Shown here piece after piece: positions 54,788-62,527 of a stretch of 64,000 bases of DNA. The stretch's first letter is position 1; the number at the start of each line of letters is the position of its first letter. This stretch comes from Marinomonas rhizomae. GTDB taxonomy: Bacteria; Pseudomonadota; Gammaproteobacteria; Pseudomonadales; Marinomonadaceae. A program made the position numbers and the translations under genes. The notes under the pieces were generated by a model. The model was not told the origin of the DNA. It searched no databases and saw nothing but the letters and a program-made list of their open reading frames with translations. Location: assembly GCF_024397855.1 (NCBI RefSeq), contig NZ_CP073343.1:1798001-1862000 (forward strand), given 5' to 3'.

Positions 54788-55207
54788 CTAAGAGGGTAGT
54801 GGTTTATTGACTAAGCTATCGCGCCATTTCCATTCTAAATAGGCGAGTGTTCCGACGAAAATAGCTTCTCCAAACAAATGCAGCAACCCAAATGTGCTAG
54901 CCGTATCCCAATAGTTCAAAGCTAACCTCAGACAGTTAATGGCCCAAATAGAATTTGCTATGACTAATACAGTGACCAAAATCATAAGACGGTTTTTAAG
55001 TACTGAGAGACTGAGTGAATAGATTGCGTAGAGCAGATTGATTAAGGCTATGGATACTAATAATTCGCTAGGAAGCTTATGCAAATCTTGTAACCATTTC
55101 GTGAATGACAAAATCGCAATGCCTGCCATAGAGGCGGCTATTCCATCAATAACAAGGATATTGCGTCGATAGTCCATTTTTATGAAAGGCTCCTTTTCAT
55201 CATTCAA
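54788..55207 (-). CDS. Small membrane protein of unknown function
   Basis: 139 aa with four membrane helices (about 15-38, 47-67, 72-90 and 103-122). No recognised family. 15 bp after the nucleotidyltransferase-like gene in the same direction, so probably co-transcribed. Confidence 0.7.
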   Translation of the reverse strand: MNDEKEPFIKMDYRRNILVIDGIAASMAGIAILSFTKWLQDLHKLPSELLVSIALINLLYAIYSLSLSVLKNRLMILVTVLVIANSIWAINCLRLALNYWDTASTFGLLHLFGEAIFVGTLAYLEWKWRDSLVNKPLPS

Positions 55208-55222
55208 ATGCTTGCGAGTTCA

Positions 55223-55759
55223 CTATGATACAAGCGTTAGCTTAGGCCAATAATCTAGCCATTTTTTTGATGTGACTCGATGTTCAAATATGGCTTTCGT
55301 GCGTTTGGGGTTGTGACTTAGCTTTAAGTCAAATAGTGAATCAAAGCCGAAGGCTGATACGCATTCATAGTCTTTGCTTTCGAGTTTTCTAATCGCCAAG
55401 GCCGTTTCTTTTTCAGGCCAATAGCTCATAGCATCGATTGAGCTTAGATAAGGCTTATCGCCATTTTTTAAATGCATGTTAGCTTGATTGCGAACTTGCC
55501 AGTTTAGTTCTGGCATCAAGACCGACAAACGAGCTTCATACTCTAAATACTTATTTTGGTTATTTCCGTTAGCGTCATAATAAATAACATCAACATCGTT
55601 TAACGCCGTTGGTGTTTGCTTGTTGTGCAACGAATCCCATACTAAGTTTCTGATAAAACCAGCTGCTATGTAGCATTGGGGCAAGCCAAGAGAAGAAACG
55701 CATTCAAGTGCTTTTACACGAATATCGTCTTGTTTGATTAATTGAATGATTCTCTGCAT
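55223..55759 (-). CDS. Nucleotidyltransferase-family protein (NTP_transf_6-like)
   Basis: 178 aa. The motifs CYIAAGFIRNLVWD near residue 28 and LNDVDVIYYD (catalytic-type Asp pair) fit the DUF925/NTP_transf_6 group of uncertain nucleotidyltransferases. The C-terminal half carries RTKAIFEHRVTSKKWLDYWPKL. Substrate unknown. Confidence 0.82.
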   Translation of the reverse strand: MQRIIQLIKQDDIRVKALECVSSLGLPQCYIAAGFIRNLVWDSLHNKQTPTALNDVDVIYYDANGNNQNKYLEYEARLSVLMPELNWQVRNQANMHLKNGDKPYLSSIDAMSYWPEKETALAIRKLESKDYECVSAFGFDSLFDLKLSHNPKRTKAIFEHRVTSKKWLDYWPKLTLVS

Positions 55760-55777
55760 TTTGTATTTCGCTTAACT

Positions 55778-56128
55778 CTAGCGAACAGTCGACTCATTGA
55801 CATGCCAAGTACCATCTTTACAGTGAATGCCAATGGTAATTAGGGCTTCACGCTTTTCATAAATGCCTTTCCAAACGAATCGATAGCAAGCGTCACGCTT
55901 ACCATTGTGATATCCCTTCAAAACACCAAAGTATTCGTAACCCATGTTCCTGCCATTTCTGGCTTGCATGTGCTTAATGTCATCCTCAAAACGTTCTGGA
56001 GAGAAATCGACCAGATCTTGCACTTCGTAATGTTTAACAAACAAATCATAGTTGCCTGTGTCATCTGCTTCCAGCATTTCCTTGAGGAACTTTTCCGCGA
56101 TGGTTCTTTCTGCTTTGAGTTCTGGCAT
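55778..56128 (-). CDS. Small hypothetical protein, possibly NTF2-like
   Basis: 116 aa, soluble. The helix AEKFLKEMLEADDTGNYDLFVKHYE followed by strands and a WHVNEST ending suggests an NTF2-like fold. No named family recognised. It lies between the GST and nucleotidyltransferase-like genes in a same-strand run. Confidence 0.68.
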   Translation of the reverse strand: MPELKAERTIAEKFLKEMLEADDTGNYDLFVKHYEVQDLVDFSPERFEDDIKHMQARNGRNMGYEYFGVLKGYHNGKRDACYRFVWKGIYEKREALITIGIHCKDGTWHVNESTVR

Positions 56129-56142
56129 GTTGGCTTCCTTCT

Positions 56143-56781
56143 TTAGTGATAGTCAGCAAGGTTTAGGCCTTCTTTTTGACAGACTCTAATGATCGCTTTA
56201 TGTTGAGCCAATTGGCGTAGATATCGAGAAAGGTTCTTGAAGGATAGAGGTGGTTTTTTTAGTTCGTCTGCCCACACGGCCAGCATAAAAAGAAAGTAAT
56301 CACAGACACTGATTGTTTCTCCTACCAGGAAGCTTTTGCTTTCCAACTCATGGTCAAGCAGCGTTAGTATTTCAGTGATTCTTGTTTCTTGTGCGGCGAG
56401 AATGCCGCTGACGCTATTAATCTCTGTTGTGTATTTCTCTGGGTAGCAATAGATCATCAGCTCTGCTTGTAAGGTGTTGGTTAAATACATCAGCCATTGA
56501 AAAAATAATGCCCTGTTTTTATCGCTTATTGGCGGCATCAAATTAGATGTTGGGTGTGATTCAGCTAAATGTATGCAGATTGCTGCACTTTCAAAAATGG
56601 CGAAGCCATCATCTATTAAAGTAGGAATGCGTCCAGCGGGGTTTAGTGCTAAATAACTAGGAGACTTTTGGGCTTTGCTATTTCTATCGACAAGGGTCAA
56701 CTCGAAATCAACTTGTAAGGCTTCAAGTATGAAATGAGGAGCCATACTGGCGTTTAACGGGTGATAATATAACTGGTACAA
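56143..56781 (-). CDS. Glutathione S-transferase family protein
   Basis: 212 aa. An N-terminal thioredoxin-fold domain (about 1-80) with YYHPLNASMAP, LNPAGRIPTLID (cis-Pro) and FESAAICIHLAE; then an all-alpha C-terminal domain with VCDYFLFMLAVW. The active-site residue is probably Ser or Asn near position 11. Substrate unknown. Confidence 0.9.
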   Translation of the reverse strand: MYQLYYHPLNASMAPHFILEALQVDFELTLVDRNSKAQKSPSYLALNPAGRIPTLIDDGFAIFESAAICIHLAESHPTSNLMPPISDKNRALFFQWLMYLTNTLQAELMIYCYPEKYTTEINSVSGILAAQETRITEILTLLDHELESKSFLVGETISVCDYFLFMLAVWADELKKPPLSFKNLSRYLRQLAQHKAIIRVCQKEGLNLADYH

Positions 56782-56827
56782 GTGCGGCGATCCTTCTGAA
56801 ATTGTTTATTCTTTTGTATAAGAGATT

Positions 56828-57298
56828 TTAGTCATTAGTAAACAAACTTATCGTCCGAACGCGAGCCAGTGCATTACGAACAATCAAAACGTGAAAGGGC
56901 AGAATGGTTTTAAGGTAAATTTTTCCGCCAAGATTATGGGGATGAACCCAAGTCGATAAAAATACTTGGCCATCTTTAGACATGACAGAGATTCTAAAGT
57001 CTAAATGTTTATCATTAAACCCAGCGATCAATTCTTGATCGGTTTCAGACTCAATAGGGAAGAAGCCTGTTTTGTCAGTCCCTTCTGATGTATCGCTTGA
57101 TAAACCAAATTTAGAAACGACAGAGTTTCGTATGCTGACTAGAAAACGTGCCCATCCGGGAAAGTCGGTAATAATTTCAGCTGCTTCGCGAGGTGATAAA
57201 TTGGATTGAACAGCGTAGCAATCGATGAAATCAGATTGCTGGATACGATCACTAAGAAGGCTGTTGCTAGGAAGTTCCGTTTCTACGACTTTGCTCAT
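56828..57298 (-). CDS. DUF2867-like protein
   Basis: 156 aa, soluble. SPREAAEIITDFPGWARFLVSIRN and STWVHPHNLGGKIYLKTILPFHVLIVRNAL match the DUF2867 pattern. Function unknown; a lipid-binding-type fold has been suggested for related families. Confidence 0.8.
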   Translation of the reverse strand: MSKVVETELPSNSLLSDRIQQSDFIDCYAVQSNLSPREAAEIITDFPGWARFLVSIRNSVVSKFGLSSDTSEGTDKTGFFPIESETDQELIAGFNDKHLDFRISVMSKDGQVFLSTWVHPHNLGGKIYLKTILPFHVLIVRNALARVRTISLFTND

Positions 57299-57353
57299 TG
57301 TTAATCATCCTGTTGATTTTGGTATTTGCTAACAGTTTATCTGTGTTTTTGTT

Positions 57354-57998
57354 TTATTCAAAAGGGCTTTTTACCCCCAACTCCAAACATTCTCCTTCCA
57401 TGGCTTTGGCATCTTCAGGGTCGTGGGTGACAAGCAGTGCAGGTATATTCGCACTGCGTATTTCGTTTAATACAAAAGCTCGTACGTCGCGTCTTAGGGC
57501 TGGGTCGAGTTTGCTGAAGGGTTCGTCGAGCAGTAAGAAGTCGGGTTGGGAAAGCAGTGTGCGAAGCAGGGCGACGCGGGCTTGTTGTCCACCGGAAAGA
57601 TCTTTTGGTAGGGCGTTGGCTTTGTCGGGAATGCCGAGTTTTTCCAAGGCGTTTTGCGCCATGTCGATGCGTGCAGATTTTTTGATATCGGCAGGGATGG
57701 CAAAGAGTAGATTTTCTATGATGCTCATGTGAGGGAACAACAAGGGCATTTGTTGTAACAAGCCGACTTTTCGTTCTTGGGTAGACTTTGTGTGCAAGGC
57801 TTGGTTGTTTAAAAAGGCTTCGCCAGTAGTGGTTAAGTTAGGTGATAAAGAACCACTGAGAAAATGCAGTAAGCTGGATTTACCAATGCCGCTTGGCCCC
57901 ATGATGGACAAGACTTGACCATCGGCGATCTCGAAGCTCAAATCTTTGATAAGTGTCTTGCCGTCCAATGTCAAAGAAAACGCATTTACACTGAGCAC
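57354..57998 (-). CDS. ynjD: ABC transporter ATP-binding protein YnjD-like
   Basis: 214 aa, one ABC domain: MGPSGIGKSSLLHFL near residue 33, DLSGGQQARVALLRTL, and LLLDEPFSKLDP. Third gene of the transporter unit; its ATG follows the permease stop directly. Confidence 0.9.
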   Translation of the reverse strand: MLSVNAFSLTLDGKTLIKDLSFEIADGQVLSIMGPSGIGKSSLLHFLSGSLSPNLTTTGEAFLNNQALHTKSTQERKVGLLQQMPLLFPHMSIIENLLFAIPADIKKSARIDMAQNALEKLGIPDKANALPKDLSGGQQARVALLRTLLSQPDFLLLDEPFSKLDPALRRDVRAFVLNEIRSANIPALLVTHDPEDAKAMEGECLELGVKSPFE

Positions 57999-59761
57999 TA
58001 TGTATTCCTTCTGCTAAACAAATTTTTCAATACCAATCGCCACCTAGTCCAACGTGGTGGGATGAATTGTGCGAGCCAAAATACCATGATGGGGAAAAAG
58101 GCTTGCAGCATTGCCATGCTGCCCACTTGTTTTCTGTCGCCCGATGCGGCTTGTGCCACGGCTTCTGTCGTCAACGTACTGTAACGGCCTTCACCGGCGA
58201 TAAGAGTTGGTAAATATTGGGCGATGCTGACGGAAAAACCAATTGCAAAAGCCGTCAATATTGCTGGTTTTAACATGGCGATTTTCACTAAGACGTAATT
58301 ACGCCAAGGGCGATGATTAAGTCGATTAGCTTGCAGTAAGTATTCTTCTTCGTAGGCCAAATAGGGGCCTTTTAAGGTTAGATAAACATAAGGCAAAACA
58401 TACATTAGGTGCAGGGCAATAATGGCGCACAAGTCGCCATTTAGGTTCGAGTAAATCAGCAGCACATGCAAACCAAACAAAAAGCCAATTTGTGGTAATA
58501 AAATCGGCACATAAATGAGCCAATCGAACACATGTGGTTTACTTGAGTTTGCACCTGTCGTGTTGTGACGTTTGGTTTCCAGCATCACAAGGCTAATCGT
58601 GCACGCCATGATAGTTGCGACTAAGGCAATGGTCAGCGTATTTGAGGTGAGTTCCATCAGCAGTGGTGTGGCGCGGTCGATATTATCCCATGTCCATTGG
58701 CTTGGTAATGCATCGGGAAAACGCCAGCGTCGAGTAAGCGACCAAATCGGTAGCAAAGCCAGAGCCACAAAGGCATTCAGTAGGGCGAACATACCCAAAA
58801 AAACACCCAATTTGAGCACACTGTCGGTTAAGCCAAAGCGCTTGCCATTGCTGCGTTCGGCACGAGTTAAGCGGCTAAACAACAAGTGCGAGAGTTCCCA
58901 GCCAGCCAATACAACAACAATGACGAGCATAAGAGTGACTGCGCCCGCGCTGGCCATTAATCGCATGGATAAATCTGGGTCGTTAAACCAGCGCAATAAA
59001 GTGACTGCCAGTGTTGACGGTGTATTGGGGCCAATCACCAAAGCTAAATCCACCACCGTCAAACTAAAAGCAATGACGATAAAAATAGGCAGGCGAATGA
59101 TCGGATAGAGTTGAGGGATTAACACCTTGCGCCATAAGGTGAAACGGCTGTAACCAAGAGCTTGGCCAACTTGTAAGCTTTCTCGCGCCTTGATGCTTTT
59201 CATGGTGGCGAGCATAACAAACAAAAGATAAGGCATTTCTTTTATCACCAGGGCGAGAATCAACGAAACGCCATAAGGATCTTGTACACTAATCCAGTTG
59301 GGCGGGCGATCAAACCCTGTCAGCCAAGGGCTAAACAGCCGAACTAACCAACCAGATGGACTCAATAGAAACAACAAGCCAATGGCAATGGCCGCATGAG
59401 GAATCGCCAGAATCGGTGATAACAGTACTTCAACTTTACGGAAAAATGGTCGTTGATAACCCCAAGCCAACAGCGACAGAGCGAACCAAAGGGCGAGCAG
59501 AGGCGCGGCAATTCCCGTCACGAGAGTGAGTTTTAAACTGGCGTAAAATTCCCCTTGGGTAAACAAGTCACGCCAAGGAGAGAAGGAAAGGTCGTATTCA
59601 CCAAGGGGAGGGAAATACGCAAACGCAGGAAGCAAGGTGCCGATCAAACCAATGGCAATGGGAAATACCAATAACAGACTAATTATCCCAGTGATCCATT
59701 TCGCGTGTTTTAACGGCATCTTGCTTCTTAATATATTTGGTGGGGTAATAATCATAGCCAC
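57998..59761 (-). CDS. ynjC: ABC transporter permease YnjC-like (two-domain)
   Basis: 587 aa with about twelve membrane helices in two BPD_transp_1 halves, like ThiP. EAA-like loops include QVGQALGYSRFTLWRKVLIPQLYP and LLQANRLNHRPWRNYVLVK. The start follows a 215-bp gap with a repeat that separates it from the binding-protein gene. Confidence 0.9.
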   Translation of the reverse strand: MAMIITPPNILRSKMPLKHAKWITGIISLLLVFPIAIGLIGTLLPAFAYFPPLGEYDLSFSPWRDLFTQGEFYASLKLTLVTGIAAPLLALWFALSLLAWGYQRPFFRKVEVLLSPILAIPHAAIAIGLLFLLSPSGWLVRLFSPWLTGFDRPPNWISVQDPYGVSLILALVIKEMPYLLFVMLATMKSIKARESLQVGQALGYSRFTLWRKVLIPQLYPIIRLPIFIVIAFSLTVVDLALVIGPNTPSTLAVTLLRWFNDPDLSMRLMASAGAVTLMLVIVVVLAGWELSHLLFSRLTRAERSNGKRFGLTDSVLKLGVFLGMFALLNAFVALALLPIWSLTRRWRFPDALPSQWTWDNIDRATPLLMELTSNTLTIALVATIMACTISLVMLETKRHNTTGANSSKPHVFDWLIYVPILLPQIGFLFGLHVLLIYSNLNGDLCAIIALHLMYVLPYVYLTLKGPYLAYEEEYLLQANRLNHRPWRNYVLVKIAMLKPAILTAFAIGFSVSIAQYLPTLIAGEGRYSTLTTEAVAQAASGDRKQVGSMAMLQAFFPIMVFWLAQFIPPRWTRWRLVLKNLFSRRNT

Positions 59762-59770
59762 TAATGTCTG

Positions 59771-59958
59771 TCATTCCCGCCTTTGAGCTTGTCGCTAAAG
59801 GTACTAAGCGAATTTTGTAGACCTTTATTAAGCCCTAAAGCCCCACCCTAATCCTCCCCTTCAAAGACACAAGGGGAGGGAATTAAAACAGTCTGCTCCT
59901 CCCCCTGCTAAGGGGGAGGCTGGGAGGGGGTATTGCGATGGTCTCATCGCGGGAATCA
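59771..59958. repeat. G/C-run repeat bounded by an inverted repeat
   Basis: TCATTCCCGC (59771-59780) and GCGGGAATCA (59949-59958) form an imperfect terminal dyad. Inside are CCTCCCCTT/AAGGGGAGG (59853-59861 with 59871-59879) and CCTCCCCCT/AGGGGGAGG (59898-59906 with 59911-59919). The block sits between ynjB and ynjC and looks like a dispersed non-coding repeat rather than native operon spacing. Confidence 0.65.
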
Positions 59959-59975
59959 CTTCGTACCTTCAAACC

Positions 59976-61187
59976 TTATTGTGCGTAACGCTTACGCCAC
60001 TCACTCTCTAACGCTCCCACCCAACTACTGTGTGGTTCCGGTAGCGTTTGTCCTAGCTCTTCAATACTCAACGTTGCGATGCCGCGAGGTAAAGCGTCGA
60101 ATTTGGCTTGTTCAGCCGCTGGCAATTTTGCGTAAGATAAAACACTTAAGTCGCCCCAAATGGTTGGCGTTTGTTTTTTAATTTGTGCTTCAGGTGACAA
60201 CATGAAGTTGGCAACCACTTGTGCGCCTGCTGTTGCGCCGCTGTTGTAGGGAATCGCTAGAAAGTGTGTATTACCAATGGTGCCGTTGGTGAAAACGTAA
60301 GAGCGCACCGTGTCTGGCAAATTACCTTTGTCGATTTGAACCGATGCAGCGGAAATGTCGAAGCTTAATGCCACGTCAATTTCTTGGTCATCCAGCAGGC
60401 GCATCATTTCTTCTGAGCTGGATGGGAAGGTTTGACCATTGCGCCATGCGACCTTATGAAGCTGATCTAAATAGGCCCACAAAGGTGCGGTAATCTTGTC
60501 GAAATCCACACTGTCTGCGGGTTGCGACAGCGCTTTGCGGTAAGGTGTTAATTCGTACAAAGCTTGTTTTAAAAAGGTCGAGCCTAGGAATTGCGGTGGC
60601 TCAGGATAGGTGATTCGTCCAGGATGCGCTTTGGCGTAAGTGAGTAAATCGGCAATCGATTTTGGCGGATTACTCAAGGTCGCTGTGTCGTACATAAAGA
60701 TGACCTGCGCCATGCCCCAAGGGGATTCCATGCTATCAACAGGCGTGCCGAAGTCTTGGGTTAAGCTTTGGCGAGCATTTTCGTCCACGTACGTAATGTA
60801 ATTTGGCAGTGACTGGCTAAATGGGCCAAATAATAGGTTGTTGTCTTTCATGGCGCGGAAATTTTCGCCATTTAACCAGATGAGGTCGATTGAACCATTC
60901 GTGTTTTTGCCTGCGGCTTTTTCAGCTAAGACACGATTGACCGCATCAGAAGTATCGGTCAGTTTCACTTGTTTTAGCGTCACATCGTATTCTTCTTTAA
61001 CACGATCGGCGGCCCATTGAATGTAATCGTTAATATTGTCGGCACCGCCCCAAGCATTGAAATACACGGTTTGGCCTTTGGCTTGTTGGAGCGTGTCCTG
61101 CCAAGTCTCAGTTGTGCTGGCTTGAGTGGATAAGCTGGTAAACGCAAACGTGGCAGCGATGGAGGCTGCGAGTAACGATTTTTTCAT
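59976..61187 (-). CDS. ynjB: ABC transporter substrate-binding protein YnjB-like
   Basis: 403 aa with a signal peptide cut near residue 23 (TQAS). VYFNAWGGADNINDYIQWAADRV, SIDLIWLNGENFRAMKDN and ESPWGMAQVIFMYD are typical of YnjB. It is the receptor of the YnjBCD ABC system, whose substrate is not established (a thiamine-related or other small molecule has been suggested). First gene of the unit. Confidence 0.9.
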   Translation of the reverse strand: MKKSLLAASIAATFAFTSLSTQASTTETWQDTLQQAKGQTVYFNAWGGADNINDYIQWAADRVKEEYDVTLKQVKLTDTSDAVNRVLAEKAAGKNTNGSIDLIWLNGENFRAMKDNNLLFGPFSQSLPNYITYVDENARQSLTQDFGTPVDSMESPWGMAQVIFMYDTATLSNPPKSIADLLTYAKAHPGRITYPEPPQFLGSTFLKQALYELTPYRKALSQPADSVDFDKITAPLWAYLDQLHKVAWRNGQTFPSSSEEMMRLLDDQEIDVALSFDISAASVQIDKGNLPDTVRSYVFTNGTIGNTHFLAIPYNSGATAGAQVVANFMLSPEAQIKKQTPTIWGDLSVLSYAKLPAAEQAKFDALPRGIATLSIEELGQTLPEPHSSWVGALESEWRKRYAQ

Positions 61188-61354
61188 TCCTTTCTCCTGA
61201 TGTTTTTAATCTGTACGAAAGCTTAGACGTAAATAGATCTTTGTTTCTTACAACTTTTATATTTAAGGAATTGTTTTTTATTAAGAATCGGTTTTAGCGT
61301 ACCATGTTGCAGGCTCAAATTGGTCGAATGTTTTACTGCTTTTTTCGAGGTGTT

Positions 61355-62497
61355 ATGTCTTACCAAATTTACTCTCATGTATTGCCGAGCGCGACACCGG
61401 GCACTCAACGTGTGTTAAAAGCCCATCACTTTGGTGAAGCGGGTGCGCGACCTAAAGTCTATTTTCAGGCGGGATTGCATGCCGATGAATGGCCGGGATT
61501 TTTGGTGCTTAACACCTTGCTGAGAAAATTAAAGAAAGCTGACGACGCAGGATTGATTCAAGGGGAGATAGTGATTGTGCCTGTGGCGAACCCGATTGGT
61601 CTGGCGCAGAACTTTCACGGCTATATTCCTGGACGTTTTGCGTTTTCTGACGGTGGCGGTAATTTTAACCGCAACTGGCCTCAGCTAGGTGCGAAAGTAG
61701 AAAAACGCATCAAGGGCGATATAACGGGTGATATAGAAAGCAATATAGACATTGTTCGTCAAGCGATTCACGATGAGTTGGTGTTGTTGCCAGAAACCAC
61801 AGAACTGCAAGGCATGAAGAAAAATTTGTTGGCTCTATCTATGGACGCAGACGAAGTGCTCGACCTACATTGTTCGGGTGAAGCCAGTATGCACGCCTAT
61901 GTGGCACAAGAATTTGAAAGTCACTTTAAACCGTTATTGGCGCTGTTGGGTGCAAAAGTCGGTTTGTCTGAATTAGAAACCGGTGCCGCCTCGTTTGACG
62001 AAACCAATGTCAGCGTGTGGCGCGATTTAAAAGCCCATTATGCCCATTTGATTCCTTGGGGAAGCCGCTCTTTAACGGTAGAATTACGCGGCGAAAATGA
62101 CATATCCAATGAGTTTGCCGAGCAAGACGCACAAGCTTTGTTCGATTACTTGGTATTGCGAGAGGTAGTCGCTGGAAAAGCGCCCGCGATCAACGACAGT
62201 GAAGTGGAATACTATCCGTTGGATGCCATGGATCTAGTCAAAGCGCCGTGTGCTGGCATTGTTTGTTATCACAAAGCCATTGGCGAAGAAGTGGAAGCTG
62301 GCGAGGTGATTGGCGAAGTGGTAAACCTAATGGACGATGACGTGGAAACCTCCAGTTATCCTCTTGTTGCGCGAACCAATGGTGTCTTTTTTGCCCGAGT
62401 GCAACGACGTTTAGTCGTATGTGGCGAATCTATTGCCAAGATCGCTGGCAGAGAGCATCTTGCGTTTCGTGAAATTGGCCATCTATTTGAAGACTAG
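61355..62497 (+). CDS. Succinylglutamate desuccinylase/aspartoacylase family (M14) deacylase
   Basis: 380 aa from ATG 61355 with CGAGG upstream; the frame extends to 61304. Zinc motifs are AGLHADEWPGF (His, Glu) and DLHCSGEA (His), with the catalytic Glu in LTVELRGEND. The C-terminal domain (about 280-380) resembles a biotinyl/lipoyl-type barrel. It is not the DoeB-type of ectoine operons. Divergent from ynjB, so it may act on that transporter's substrate. Confidence 0.85.
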   Translation: MSYQIYSHVLPSATPGTQRVLKAHHFGEAGARPKVYFQAGLHADEWPGFLVLNTLLRKLKKADDAGLIQGEIVIVPVANPIGLAQNFHGYIPGRFAFSDGGGNFNRNWPQLGAKVEKRIKGDITGDIESNIDIVRQAIHDELVLLPETTELQGMKKNLLALSMDADEVLDLHCSGEASMHAYVAQEFESHFKPLLALLGAKVGLSELETGAASFDETNVSVWRDLKAHYAHLIPWGSRSLTVELRGENDISNEFAEQDAQALFDYLVLREVVAGKAPAINDSEVEYYPLDAMDLVKAPCAGIVCYHKAIGEEVEAGEVIGEVVNLMDDDVETSSYPLVARTNGVFFARVQRRLVVCGESIAKIAGREHLAFREIGHLFED

Positions 62498-62527
62498 CGC
62501 TTTGAAGATTTACAAGGCAAAACTATT

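Noticed and set aside
61355..62497. DoeB-type N-acetyl-diaminobutyrate deacetylase
   Set aside because: It is an M14 deacylase, but its sequence and neighbours do not match DoeB, and an M20 DoeB2 is already in the ectoine operon.
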